Shown here: positions 27,098 to 35,988 of the stretch, piece by piece | Numbering within the stretch: the stretch's first letter is position 1 | How the letters are laid out: every line of letters begins with the position of its first letter | From: Variovorax sp. RA8 | GTDB lineage: Bacteria > Pseudomonadota > Gammaproteobacteria > Burkholderiales > Burkholderiaceae_C | Length of the DNA stretch: 64,000 nt | Reading direction: 5' to 3' | NCBI RefSeq assembly: GCF_901827175.1 | Contig: NZ_LR594662.1 | Coordinates: 2,232,001 to 2,296,000 of the forward strand | Notes under the pieces: generated by a model | Seen by the model: only the letters and a program-made list of their open reading frames with translations | Database searches by the model: none | What the model was told of the DNA's origin: nothing | Position numbers and translations under genes: made by a program

Positions 27098-28240
27098 ATG
27101 GCTGAAGAAAGCGATCTCGAAAAGACAGAACCGGCCTCGCCGCGGCGCCTGGAGAAGGCGCGCGAAGAAGGCAACGTGGCCCGCTCTCGCGAGCTGGTCA
27201 CCTTCGTTCTGCTCGCCACCGCTGTCGCCGGCCTGTGGGCGCTGTCCGGGCCGTTGGGCCGGCACTTCCAGGCATCGTTCATCCACGGACTGCGCTTCGA
27301 GCGTGCGGCGGCCTTCGACACCTCCTTCATGCTGACGCAGGCCGGGCTGCTCGCGATGCAGGCGCTGATCGCGACGGCGCCGCTGATGGGCATGCTCGTG
27401 CTGGCCGCGCTGGTGGCGCCGCTGATGCTCGGCGGCTGGCTGTTCTCGACCCAGGCGCTGGGCCCCAAGTTCGACAAGCTCGATCCCATCGCGGGTATCA
27501 AGCGCCTGATCTCCACCCAGTCGCTGGCCGAACTGTTCAAGGCACTGGCCAAGTCGCTGCTGATCGGCGGCGTGGCCTGGCTGGTGATCATGGATGGCAT
27601 GGACGAGGTCAACGCGCTGATGGCCCAGTCCGAGCGCGCCGCGCTGCCGCAGATGATCCTGCTCGTGGCGCGCAACTGCGCACTCATCACCGCCGCGCTG
27701 CTGCTGATCGCACTGGTGGACGTGCCCTGGCAGCTGTGGAGCTACTACCGCAAGCTGCGCATGTCGCGCGAGGACCTGCGCCAGGAGCACAAGGAAAGCG
27801 AGGGCGACCCGCACATCAAGGCGCAGATCCGCCGCCAGCAGCAGCAGATGGCCAAGCGCCGCATGATGTCCGAGGTGCCCAAGGCCGACATCGTGGTCAC
27901 CAATCCCACGCACTTCGCGGTCGCCCTCAAGTACGTCGACGGCGACATGCGCGCGCCGCGCGTGGTGGCCAAGGGCACGGACCGCGTGGCCGAGCGCATC
28001 CGCGAGATCGCCCGGGAGAACAAGGTCGCGATCCTCGAGGCGCCGCCGCTCACGCGCGCGCTCTACAAGAACACGCGCCTGGGCGACGAGATTCCTGCCG
28101 GCCTCTACACGGCAGTGGCCGAGGTGCTGGCCTGGGTCTACCGGCTCAAGCGCTGGCAGGCCGAGGGCGGCGAGGCGCCGCGCACGCCGGGCGATCTGCC
28201 CATTCCCCAGGACCTTGAATACAACGTGCAGGCTGCATGA
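27098..28240 (+). CDS. flhB: Flagellar export gate / switch protein FlhB
   Basis: FlhB is the membrane component of the flagellar export gate whose autocleavage switches export from rod-hook to filament substrates. ATG 27098 with GGAGCAGGA upstream gives 380 residues. It has four membrane segments in the first 210 residues (for example VTFVLLATAVAGLWALS; LMGMLVLAALVAPLMLGGWL) and the cleavage motif NPTH at 269-272. The C-terminal domain ends with the extension expected in beta-proteobacteria. flhA overlaps its stop. Confidence 0.97.
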   Translation: MAEESDLEKTEPASPRRLEKAREEGNVARSRELVTFVLLATAVAGLWALSGPLGRHFQASFIHGLRFERAAAFDTSFMLTQAGLLAMQALIATAPLMGMLVLAALVAPLMLGGWLFSTQALGPKFDKLDPIAGIKRLISTQSLAELFKALAKSLLIGGVAWLVIMDGMDEVNALMAQSERAALPQMILLVARNCALITAALLLIALVDVPWQLWSYYRKLRMSREDLRQEHKESEGDPHIKAQIRRQQQQMAKRRMMSEVPKADIVVTNPTHFAVALKYVDGDMRAPRVVAKGTDRVAERIREIARENKVAILEAPPLTRALYKNTRLGDEIPAGLYTAVAEVLAWVYRLKRWQAEGGEAPRTPGDLPIPQDLEYNVQAA

Positions 28241-30333
28241 ACGCGATCGCCACTTTCCTGCGACTGCCGCCGCAGAGCCTCTCGGGCACCCACATGAAGG
28301 GCCTGGCAGGGCCCATCCTCATCATCATGATCCTGAGCATGATGGTGCTGCCGCTGCCGCCCTTCCTGCTGGACCTGCTGTTCACCTTCAACATCGCGAT
28401 GTCGGTGATGGTGCTGCTGGTCAGCATGTACACCATGAAGGCGCTGGACTTCGCCGCCTTCCCGGCGGTGCTGCTGTTCTCCACACTGCTGCGCCTGTCG
28501 CTCAACGTGGCCTCCACCCGCGTGGTGCTGATGCACGGCCATACCGGCCCCGACGCAGCGGGCAAGGTGATCGAGGCCTTCGGCCACTTCCTGGTGGGCG
28601 GCAACTTCGCGGTCGGCGTGATGGTCTTCATCATCCTGGTGCTGATCAACTTCATGGTCATCACCAAGGGCGCGGGCCGCATCGCCGAGGTCGGCGCGCG
28701 CTTCATGCTCGACGCCATGCCCGGCAAGCAGATGGCGATCGATGCCGACCTCAACGCCGGGCTGATCGGCGAGGACGTGGCGCGCAAGCGGCGCACCGAG
28801 GTCGCGCAGGAAGCCGACTTCTACGGCTCCATGGACGGTGCCAGCAAGTTCGTGCGCGGCGATGCCATCGCAGGCCTGCTGATCATGGTGATCAACATCA
28901 TCGGCGGGCTGGTGGTGGGCGTGGTGCAGCACGGGCTGGACTTCTCGACTGCCGGCAAGACCTACACGCTGCTGGCCATCGGCGACGGCCTGGTGGCGCA
29001 GATCCCGGCGCTGGTGATCTCGACCGCGGCCGGCGTGATCGTGTCGCGCGTGACCACCGACGAGGACGTGGGGCGCCAGCTCACCGGCCAGCTCTTTTCC
29101 AACCCGCAGGTGCTGTTCCTCACGGCCGCGATCATCGGCCTGATGGGCATGATTCCCGGCATGCCGAACCTGGCCTTCCTGCTGATCGCGGGCAGCCTCG
29201 CCTGGTTCGGCCGCCGGCTGCTGCTGCGCGCGCCGCAGAAGGCGGCCGAGCAGGCGGCTGCCGCCAAGGCCGCGGCCGCCGCGCCGGCGACCGAGGCGGC
29301 CGAGGCCACCTGGGATGACGTGGCCCTGGTCGACCCGCTGGGCATGGAAGTCGGCTATCGGCTGATCCCGCTGGTGGACCAGTCGCAGCAGGGCGAGCTG
29401 CTGGGCCGCATCAAGAGCATCCGCAAGAAGATCGCGCAGGAGCTGGGCTTCCTGGTGCCGGTGGTGCACATCCGCGACAACCTCGAGATCCAGCCCAACA
29501 GCTACATCATCCGCCTCAAGGGCGTGGAGATCGGGCGCGGCGAGGCGTATCCGAACCAGTGGATGGCGATCAATCCCGGCCAGGTCACGGGCACGCTGCC
29601 CGGCACACCGACCCAGGACCCGGCCTTCGGCCTGCCCGCGGTGTGGATCGACGCCAGCCAGCGCCAGCAGGCGCAGGTCTTCGGCTACACGGTGGTCGAC
29701 GCCTGCACGGTGATGGCCACGCACCTCAACCACCTGATCCAGACCCACGCCGCCGAGCTGCTGGGCCGCCAGGAGGTGCAGCAGCTGCTGGACCAGGTCG
29801 GCAAGACCGCTCCCAAGCTGACCGAGGACCTGGTGCCCAAGGTGCTCTCGCTGAGCACGCTGCACAAGGTGCTGCAGAACCTGCTCGAGGAGGAGGTGCC
29901 GATCCGCGACATGCGCACCATCCTCGACGTGATGGCCGAGCACGCGCCGACCGTCAAGGACGCCACCGAGCTGACCTCGCTCACGCGCCTGGCGCTGGGC
30001 CGCGCCATCGTGCAGCAGCTGTTCCCGGGCGATTCGGAGCTGCAGGTGCTCGGGCTCGACGCCGCGCTCGACGGCGTGCTGCAGCAGGCCATGACCAACA
30101 ACAGCGGCATCGAGCCGGGCCTGGCCGACAACCTGCTCGCGCAGACCCAGGCCGCGATCGCGCGCCAGGAGCAGATGGGCCTGGTGCCGGTGCTGGTCGT
30201 GCAGCACTCGCTGCGCGTGCTGCTCTCTCGCTTCCTGCGGCGCAGCCTGCCGCAGCTCAAGGTGCTCTCGCATGCCGAGATCCCTGATTCCCGTCACATC
30301 AAGATCACCGCCACCATCGGAGGAAGAGTTTGA
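28237..30333 (+). CDS. flhA: Flagellar export gate protein FlhA
   Basis: FlhA forms the nonameric export gate in the MS-ring pore. The 698-residue length is standard. About eight N-terminal membrane helices (GPILIIMILSMMVLPLPPFL; FNIAMSVMVLLVSMYTM) precede the conserved cytoplasmic FHIPEP loop region (LLRLSLNVASTRVVL; GDAIAGLLIMVINIIGG) and the large C-terminal substrate-docking domain. Its ATG overlaps the flhB stop (ATGA) and its stop overlaps the flhF start, so flhB-flhA-flhF-flhG form a tightly coupled operon. Confidence 0.97.
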   Translation: MNAIATFLRLPPQSLSGTHMKGLAGPILIIMILSMMVLPLPPFLLDLLFTFNIAMSVMVLLVSMYTMKALDFAAFPAVLLFSTLLRLSLNVASTRVVLMHGHTGPDAAGKVIEAFGHFLVGGNFAVGVMVFIILVLINFMVITKGAGRIAEVGARFMLDAMPGKQMAIDADLNAGLIGEDVARKRRTEVAQEADFYGSMDGASKFVRGDAIAGLLIMVINIIGGLVVGVVQHGLDFSTAGKTYTLLAIGDGLVAQIPALVISTAAGVIVSRVTTDEDVGRQLTGQLFSNPQVLFLTAAIIGLMGMIPGMPNLAFLLIAGSLAWFGRRLLLRAPQKAAEQAAAAKAAAAAPATEAAEATWDDVALVDPLGMEVGYRLIPLVDQSQQGELLGRIKSIRKKIAQELGFLVPVVHIRDNLEIQPNSYIIRLKGVEIGRGEAYPNQWMAINPGQVTGTLPGTPTQDPAFGLPAVWIDASQRQQAQVFGYTVVDACTVMATHLNHLIQTHAAELLGRQEVQQLLDQVGKTAPKLTEDLVPKVLSLSTLHKVLQNLLEEEVPIRDMRTILDVMAEHAPTVKDATELTSLTRLALGRAIVQQLFPGDSELQVLGLDAALDGVLQQAMTNNSGIEPGLADNLLAQTQAAIARQEQMGLVPVLVVQHSLRVLLSRFLRRSLPQLKVLSHAEIPDSRHIKITATIGGRV

Positions 30334-32858
30334 ACATCATCACGGACGTGCGCAGCGCCGCACGCAAGTTCGTCGCCGCCACCAGCCGCGAAGCCCTGCG
30401 GCTGGCCCGCGAAGCGCTGGGTTCGGAGGCGATGGTGCTGACCAACCGCGTCGTCGCCGAGGGCGTGGAGATCGTCGCCATGGCGCCGGAGGAAATGGAG
30501 CAGGTGGCGGAGCACGCGACGCCTGTGGCGTCCGCTGTTGCGCCGGCACCGGCACCGGCCCCGGCGCCTGTGCCCGCGGCCGCCGTGCCGGCGCCTGAGC
30601 CCATCGCGACCGCTGCGATGCCCGCGCCCATGCCTGTGCCCTCGATGCCCCAGATGCCCTTCGTGCCCGCCATGCCTTCTCGGCCGGCGGTGCCCGTCAC
30701 GCCCTTGCTGCAACGGGCCCTGCCGGCTGCGCACGTCCTCCCGACCGAGCCTGCCGTCGAGGCGCCGGCCGCCGCCGCGCGCCACGCCGACCCGGTGCTC
30801 AGCGAGCTGCACTCCATGCGCGGGATGATCGAGGAACAGCTGGCCACCGTCGTCTGGAACGACCGCCAGCGCCGCGACCCGATGCGCGGGCGCCTGCTGC
30901 GCACGCTGCTTGGCGCCGGCTTCAGCGCCCGCCTGGCCAAGGCCATGCTGGAGCACCTGCCCGCCGGCCAGAGCTATGCCGAGGGCATGGCCTTCGTGCG
31001 CTCGGAACTGGTGCGCACCGTGCCGGTGATGCAGGACGAGGATGCACTGCTGGCCCAGGGCGGCGTCTATGCGCTGATGGGCCCCACCGGCGTCGGCAAG
31101 ACCACCACCACCGCCAAGCTCGCGGCGCGCTGCGTGATGCGCTTCGGCGCCGACAAGCTGGCGTTGGTCACCACCGACAGCTACCGGATCGGCGCCTACG
31201 AGCAGCTGCGCATCTATGGCCAGATCCTCAACGTGCCGGTCTACGCGGTGAAGGACGCGACCGACCTGCAACTGGTGCTCAACGACCTGCGCAACAAGCA
31301 CATGGTTCTCATCGACACCGTGGGCATGAGCCAGCGCGACCGCGCCGTCTCGGAGCAGATCGCCATGCTCGGCAGCAGCCCGCGGCCGGTGAAGCGGCTG
31401 CTGCTGCTCAACGCCGCCAGCCATGGCGACACCCTCAACGAGGTGGTGCATGCCTACCGCCACGGCGCGAGCGGCAACGAATTGGCCGGCTGCATCTTCA
31501 CCAAGGTGGACGAGGCCACGCACCCTGGTGCGCTCATCGACACCGTGATCCGCCACCGGCTGCCGGTGCACTACGTCTCCAGCGGCCAGAAGGTGCCGGA
31601 GAACCTGGCGCCGGCCGACCGCGCCGCGCTGGTCGACAGCGTGTTCCAGGCCAAGGCGCCGAGCGCGCTCTTCGTGCCCGGCGAGAGCGACCTGCAAGAC
31701 AGGCCGGCCGCCGCCGAGGACGCGTCGGAAGTAGCGCAGGCGCAGGCCGAGACCGAGCGCCTGCGGCTGAAGTACCAACAGCTGATCCATGCCATGGCCC
31801 ACGACGCGCAGGAGGTGGCGTGGGCCGCGAAGGCGCTGACCGATGCCGACCTGGGCTTCGACGCGGCGCGCGAGCTGTGGCGCATGGCGGCCGACGAGAA
31901 CGTGCTGCACAAGACCGTGCTGCAGTCGCTCAAGGCGCATGCATGGAGCGAAATCGCCACCGGCTGCGACCGCCACGTGCTGGCGCTCGGCGGGCAACTC
32001 GGCCTCAAGTCGAACGAAGGCGGCGATGCCTATGGATGCGAGAGCAGCCTGCTGCTGTCGGATCGCGATGGACGGCCGCTGGCCGCGCCCAACCAGTGGC
32101 TCTCCACTGCCGGTGCGGGCACGTCTGTCGCGGCGGCGCGCAGGGCCGGGCTGCGCCCGCTGCAGTGGGTGGCTCAGCAGGACTTCGGCAAGCCGGTGGT
32201 GCATGCGTTGCCGCGCCTGCCCGCCATCGAATTCATGGGCGAGCTCCAGGCCCGCGGCCTGGCCTGGCTGGCGCGTGCGCCGGGCTCGACCGCCATCGTC
32301 GACGCGGCCGGCGGCCGCGGCACGCTGGCGCGGCTGGCGCTGGCTTTCGGCGAGGCGCACCCGGTGCGCTTCAAGGGCAAGCCGGCGCTGCAGGCCGAGG
32401 CGCACGCCGAGGTGCTGCTGCGCGGCGAGCATGGGCTGCCTGCCCTGCGCTGCGTGGTGACGCGCGTGATGGAGCCGAAGAGCCGCAAGATCCTCGCGCA
32501 GGGCTACCTGCTGTCGAACATCGGCAGCGAGGTCGGCGCGGCGCAGCTCGCGCAGTGGCAGGCCTGGGCGGCGGAGGCCGAGCCCTGCTTCCGGCTGATC
32601 CGCCAGGGCCTGCAGCTGGTGGGCGGCATGGGCGAGCTGGGCGACCCGCACATGATGAAGCGCGTGCTGATCGCCGGCCAGGCCAGCACCACCGTGTGGC
32701 GCCTGCTGCACGCCGAAGGGGAATGGGCGGGCCGCACCCGCTCGCTGCTGAGCCAGCTGACCGGCCGGCGCCTGCGGCCCGACCGCGCACCCACCGGCAA
32801 CGTGCTCTACGAGGGCGTGGCCAAGATGTTCCTGTTGCTGGAGGCGCTGGGTACGTGA
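30330..32858 (+). CDS. flhF: Flagellar GTPase FlhF with long C-terminal extension
   Basis: FlhF is an SRP-type GTPase that sets flagellum position and number. Here it has 842 residues, against about 400-550 usually. Residues 1-60 are the B domain start (MNIITDVRSAARKFVAATSR), 60-150 a Pro/Ala linker, 160-240 the N domain, and 241-445 the G domain with GPTGVGKTTTTAKLA (251-265), TTDSYRIGAYEQL, VLIDTVGMSQRD and TKVDE (391-395). Residues from about 450 to 842 form an extra region without recognisable motifs. No internal stop or start separates it, so it is one fused protein. Confidence 0.93.
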   Translation: MNIITDVRSAARKFVAATSREALRLAREALGSEAMVLTNRVVAEGVEIVAMAPEEMEQVAEHATPVASAVAPAPAPAPAPVPAAAVPAPEPIATAAMPAPMPVPSMPQMPFVPAMPSRPAVPVTPLLQRALPAAHVLPTEPAVEAPAAAARHADPVLSELHSMRGMIEEQLATVVWNDRQRRDPMRGRLLRTLLGAGFSARLAKAMLEHLPAGQSYAEGMAFVRSELVRTVPVMQDEDALLAQGGVYALMGPTGVGKTTTTAKLAARCVMRFGADKLALVTTDSYRIGAYEQLRIYGQILNVPVYAVKDATDLQLVLNDLRNKHMVLIDTVGMSQRDRAVSEQIAMLGSSPRPVKRLLLLNAASHGDTLNEVVHAYRHGASGNELAGCIFTKVDEATHPGALIDTVIRHRLPVHYVSSGQKVPENLAPADRAALVDSVFQAKAPSALFVPGESDLQDRPAAAEDASEVAQAQAETERLRLKYQQLIHAMAHDAQEVAWAAKALTDADLGFDAARELWRMAADENVLHKTVLQSLKAHAWSEIATGCDRHVLALGGQLGLKSNEGGDAYGCESSLLLSDRDGRPLAAPNQWLSTAGAGTSVAAARRAGLRPLQWVAQQDFGKPVVHALPRLPAIEFMGELQARGLAWLARAPGSTAIVDAAGGRGTLARLALAFGEAHPVRFKGKPALQAEAHAEVLLRGEHGLPALRCVVTRVMEPKSRKILAQGYLLSNIGSEVGAAQLAQWQAWAAEAEPCFRLIRQGLQLVGGMGELGDPHMMKRVLIAGQASTTVWRLLHAEGEWAGRTRSLLSQLTGRRLRPDRAPTGNVLYEGVAKMFLLLEALGT

Positions 32859-33691
32859 GCAGATTGGTACTCGATCAGGCCGACGGGCTGCGCCGCCTGC
32901 TGGCGCAGACCCGCACCCGTGTGTTCGCCTTCGCCAGCATGGGGCGCGGGCTCGGCGTCACTACCGTGGCGATGAACCTGGCCGCGGCCCTGGCATACCA
33001 GGGCAGGGAGGTGCTGCTGCTGGACGAGCATGGCACGCGGGCGGGCACCGTCTCGGCCGCCTGGTCGGTCGATCCTCTTGGAACGCTGGCCGATGTGGCC
33101 AGCCGCCGCCTCACCCTGGAGGGTGCAGCCGCGCGCGCGCCCTGCGGCGTCTACGTATTGCCGGCGGTGCCGCGAACGCCGGCCGGCAGCCCCGACCCGC
33201 GCACGCTGTGGGACGGCGACGTGATCCTGGTCGACGCCGCACTCGACGGTGAAGGCCGTCTCTCCGCCCTGGCGCAGGCGGCCGATGAGCTGGTGCTGGT
33301 GATGCAGCCGCACGCGGCCTCCATCACCGCCACCTACGCGGGCATCAAGCGGCTGCACTACGCGCATGCGCTGCGCCAACTGCGCTTCCTGGTCAACGGC
33401 GTGGCCGAGCCCGGGGCAGCGCAGCAGGTGATGCACAACCTGGCCCAAGCCGGCAGCCGCTACCTCGCGGTCTCGCTTCAGCCGGCCGGGTTCGTGCGTG
33501 CCGAGACGCACGCGGGCGACGCCGGGCGGCTGGGTCGCACCGTGGTCGAGGCCTATCCCGCCAGCCCGGCGGCGGCGGATTTCCGTCGCATCGCCGACGA
33601 GATGGGCCAGTGGCCCTGGCGCCCGGGCGCAAGCCTCGCGCCGCAACCCGCGCCCGGGACGCAGGGCACGAACACCGCCGAGGCCTGCTGA
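32855..33691 (+). CDS. flhG: FlhG-like MinD/ParA-family protein
   Basis: FlhG is the MinD-type ATPase that restrains FlhF. GTG 32855 overlaps the flhF stop and gives 278 residues. The fold pattern is MinD-like: RVFAFASMGRGLGVTTVAMN, AALAYQGREVLLLDEHGTRA, then VILVDAALDGEG. The deviant Walker A (normally GKGGVGKTT) reads MGRGLGVTT at 29-37, with Val in place of the nucleotide-binding Lys, so ATP hydrolysis may be weak or lost. Position before fliA fits the usual order. Confidence 0.88.
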   Translation: MSRLVLDQADGLRRLLAQTRTRVFAFASMGRGLGVTTVAMNLAAALAYQGREVLLLDEHGTRAGTVSAAWSVDPLGTLADVASRRLTLEGAAARAPCGVYVLPAVPRTPAGSPDPRTLWDGDVILVDAALDGEGRLSALAQAADELVLVMQPHAASITATYAGIKRLHYAHALRQLRFLVNGVAEPGAAQQVMHNLAQAGSRYLAVSLQPAGFVRAETHAGDAGRLGRTVVEAYPASPAAADFRRIADEMGQWPWRPGASLAPQPAPGTQGTNTAEAC

Positions 33692-33724
33692 GGCCGCGGC
33701 ACCCGGAGAAGGAAAAGGACGACC

Positions 33725-34465
33725 GTGTACACCGCACAGGGAACCATTGAAAAGTCCCATCTGCTCAAGCAGCACCAGCCCATGGTGCGGCGCATGGCGC
33801 TGCAGATGCTGGCCAAGCTGCCTGCCAGCGTGGAGCTCGACGACCTCATCCAGGCCGGCATGATCGGCCTGCTCGATGCGTCGACGCGCTACCAGGACAA
33901 CCGTGGCGCGCAGTTCGAGACCTTTGCCAGCCAGCGCATCCGCGGCGCCATGCTCGACGAGCTGCGCGCCAACGACTGGGGCTCGCGCGGCCTGCGCCAG
34001 TCGGCGCGCAAGGTCGAAGGCGCGATCCAGGCGCTGGAGCACCGGCTGGGCCGGGCGCCCACCGAGGGCGAGATCGCCAAGGAGCTGAAGATGACGCTGG
34101 AGGCCTACCAGGGCCTGCTGCAGGAGATCCAGGGCTGCCAGTTGCTCTACGTCGAGGACTTCTCGCAGGACGGCGAGGGCGACAGTCCGTTCCTCGACCG
34201 TCATGCGAGCGAGGCGCGCGGCGAGCGTGGCGGCGCCAGCGACGACCCGCTGGCCCAGCTGATGGAGAGCGGCTTCCGGCACCAGCTGGTGGCCGCCATC
34301 GCCGAGCTCCCCGAGCGCGACCGGCTGCTGCTCAACCTCTACTACGAGGAGGAGCTCAATCTGCGCGAGATCGGCGCCATCCTCGAGGTCAGCCAGTCGC
34401 GCGTGTGCCAGCTGCACAGCCAGGCCATCAGCCGGCTGCGGGCGAAGCTCAAGGACCTGCTGTAA
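33725..34465 (+). CDS. fliA: Flagellar sigma factor FliA (sigma-28)
   Basis: FliA directs late flagellar and chemotaxis promoters such as the one at 5451-5477. GTG 33725 follows GGAGAAGGAAAAGGA and gives 246 residues. Region 2 (LDDLIQAGMIGLLDASTRYQ, then FETFASQRIRGAMLDELR), region 3 (LEHRLGRAPTEGEIAKEL) and region 4 (LNLREIGAILEVSQSRVCQL) are all present. It should be held by the anti-sigma factor FlgM, which is not in this window. Confidence 0.97.
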   Translation: MYTAQGTIEKSHLLKQHQPMVRRMALQMLAKLPASVELDDLIQAGMIGLLDASTRYQDNRGAQFETFASQRIRGAMLDELRANDWGSRGLRQSARKVEGAIQALEHRLGRAPTEGEIAKELKMTLEAYQGLLQEIQGCQLLYVEDFSQDGEGDSPFLDRHASEARGERGGASDDPLAQLMESGFRHQLVAAIAELPERDRLLLNLYYEEELNLREIGAILEVSQSRVCQLHSQAISRLRAKLKDLL

Positions 34466-34468
34466 CTT

Positions 34469-34482
34469 GCCCGGCGCCGGGC
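34469..34482. terminator. Palindrome between convergent fliA and small ORF
   Basis: GCCCGGCGCCGGGC is a perfect 14-bp palindrome placed between the fliA stop and the convergent stop at 34484. No T-run follows on either strand, so it would be an atypical terminator. Confidence 0.4.
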
Positions 34483-34483
34483 T

Positions 34484-34660
34484 TCAGTGCCCGCCCGAGG
34501 GCCCCCGGCGCGCCTGCGACTGGTTGGCCGAGCCAACCTGGCTTTCGCGATCGTTGCGGCTCTCCGGCGTGCGCTTCGGCTCGTTGCGCTGGGTGGCGGC
34601 CTGGTGACCGGCCTTGTTGTGCTCGGTCTGACCCTTTCGGTCGTTCTGCGAATTCGACAT
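34484..34660 (-). CDS. Small disordered hydrophilic protein
   Basis: A 58-codon gene starts at ATG 34660 with a GGAGC box upstream. The product (MSNSQNDRKGQTEHNKAGHQ, ending SQARRGPSGGH) is rich in Gln, Asn, Arg, Lys and Glu and lacks hydrophobic residues, so it should be disordered. I do not recognise a family with certainty; the composition recalls small stress-associated hydrophilic proteins. It is convergent with fliA. Confidence 0.6.
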   Translation of the reverse strand: MSNSQNDRKGQTEHNKAGHQAATQRNEPKRTPESRNDRESQVGSANQSQARRGPSGGH

Positions 34661-34803
34661 GCGGCTCCTTACGAATGAAACGGACATGCTTTCATGTAGC
34701 GCCGTGCCGCGCGTGCTTTCACGCCTGTCAGCGCCGCCTCGGGGTGTAGGAAAACGCCGCCACCCGTGCGGCAATGTTGATTTCTGCCGCGCAATCGCAC
34801 AGC

Positions 34804-35988
34804 ATGATCGCCATGGACACACCCATCTTCAGCGCGCTGCCCGGCGGAGGCCAGACACTCGCCGGTGAAGGGGCCGAACTCGCCGAGCTCGGCCTCGAAG
34901 GAACCGTGGTCGCGCTGACGGCGGACCACCATGCGTACGCCAGCGAGCACGAGCGCGCGACCCGCGCCCAGCTCGCCTGGCGGCTGGCCCGGCTCAAGAA
35001 GTCGCGCTTCGAGGGCGAGTACGACAACGCGCGCATCTATCCCGCGCCGGTGTACTTCGTGCCCAGCGACACGCTGGTCGGCGACGCGCTGCCCAGTGCG
35101 CTCGGCATCGCGAGCCATCACGCCCTGTTCGGAGGCGTGGTGCCCCATCCCTTCGTGCTCACCAAGGCGTTGGTGCACCCGCTGATCGATCCGGCCGCCG
35201 CGGCGCCGCCCGGATGGAGCCACGGCTTCGCCGGCCAGGTCGCGCATGCGGTGCTGCAGGGCTTCTCGGTTTTTGCCCGCGAGGATGCGAGCCGCGCCGG
35301 CATGCGGCTGCTGGAACAGGGCGCCGTGCGCGTCAAGCCCGTGCGCGCGACCGGCGGCCGTGGGCAGCAGGTGGTGCGCGACCCGCAGGCGCTGGAGGCG
35401 TGCATCGCAGCCCTGGATGCAGCGGAAATCGCCGAGCACGGGCTGGTGCTGGAAGAGAACCTCGAGCAACCCGTGACCTACAGCGTCGGCCAGGTGCACG
35501 TGGGCCGGGCCATTGCCAGCTACTACGGCTGGCAACGCATGACGACGGACAACCAGGGCCACAAGGTCTACGGCGGCTCGGACCTCACGGTGGCACGGGG
35601 CGACTTCGATGCGCTGCTGGAGCTGAGCTTTCCCGAGGAGATCCGCCTCGCCGTGGAGCAGGCGCGCAGCCTGCACAGCACGGTCCTCGCGGCGTTCCCG
35701 GGCTTCTTCGCCTCGCGCATCAACTACGACGTGGCGCAGGGCGAGAGCAGCGCAGGGCGCTGGTGCTCCGGCGTGCTGGAGCAGTCCTGGCGCGTGGGTG
35801 GTGCGAGCGGCGCGGAAATCGCGGCGCTCGAGGTTTTCGAGGAGCAGCCGGAGCGCCGTGCGGTCAACGCCTCCTGCTTCGAGATCTACGGCGAAGGCGT
35901 CGTGCCGCCGCCCAATGCGTGCGTGTACTTCAGCGGCGTGGATGCCAGTGTCGGCCCGATCACGAAGTACACCGTGGTCGAACCCTGA
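34804..35988 (+). CDS. DUF3182-like protein (ATP-grasp-like)
   Basis: From ATG 34804 the product has 394 residues; ATGs at 34774 and 34813 are alternatives and none has a clear ribosome-binding site. It resembles the DUF3182 family: SEHERATRAQLAWRLARLKK near the start, a middle segment VRVKPVRATGGRGQQVV like the nucleotide-binding part of ATP-grasp enzymes, LVLEENLEQPVTYSVGQV, and INYDVAQGE. Function is unknown. Its stop overlaps the start of an alpha/beta hydrolase (TGATG), so the two form an operon. Confidence 0.7.
   Translation: MIAMDTPIFSALPGGGQTLAGEGAELAELGLEGTVVALTADHHAYASEHERATRAQLAWRLARLKKSRFEGEYDNARIYPAPVYFVPSDTLVGDALPSALGIASHHALFGGVVPHPFVLTKALVHPLIDPAAAAPPGWSHGFAGQVAHAVLQGFSVFAREDASRAGMRLLEQGAVRVKPVRATGGRGQQVVRDPQALEACIAALDAAEIAEHGLVLEENLEQPVTYSVGQVHVGRAIASYYGWQRMTTDNQGHKVYGGSDLTVARGDFDALLELSFPEEIRLAVEQARSLHSTVLAAFPGFFASRINYDVAQGESSAGRWCSGVLEQSWRVGGASGAEIAALEVFEEQPERRAVNASCFEIYGEGVVPPPNACVYFSGVDASVGPITKYTVVEP

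Noticed and set aside
34484..34678. Plus-strand ORF opposite the small hydrophilic gene
   Set aside because: The reverse frame has a ribosome-binding site and hydrophilic, ordered composition; the plus frame is an Arg/Leu/Val-rich shadow.
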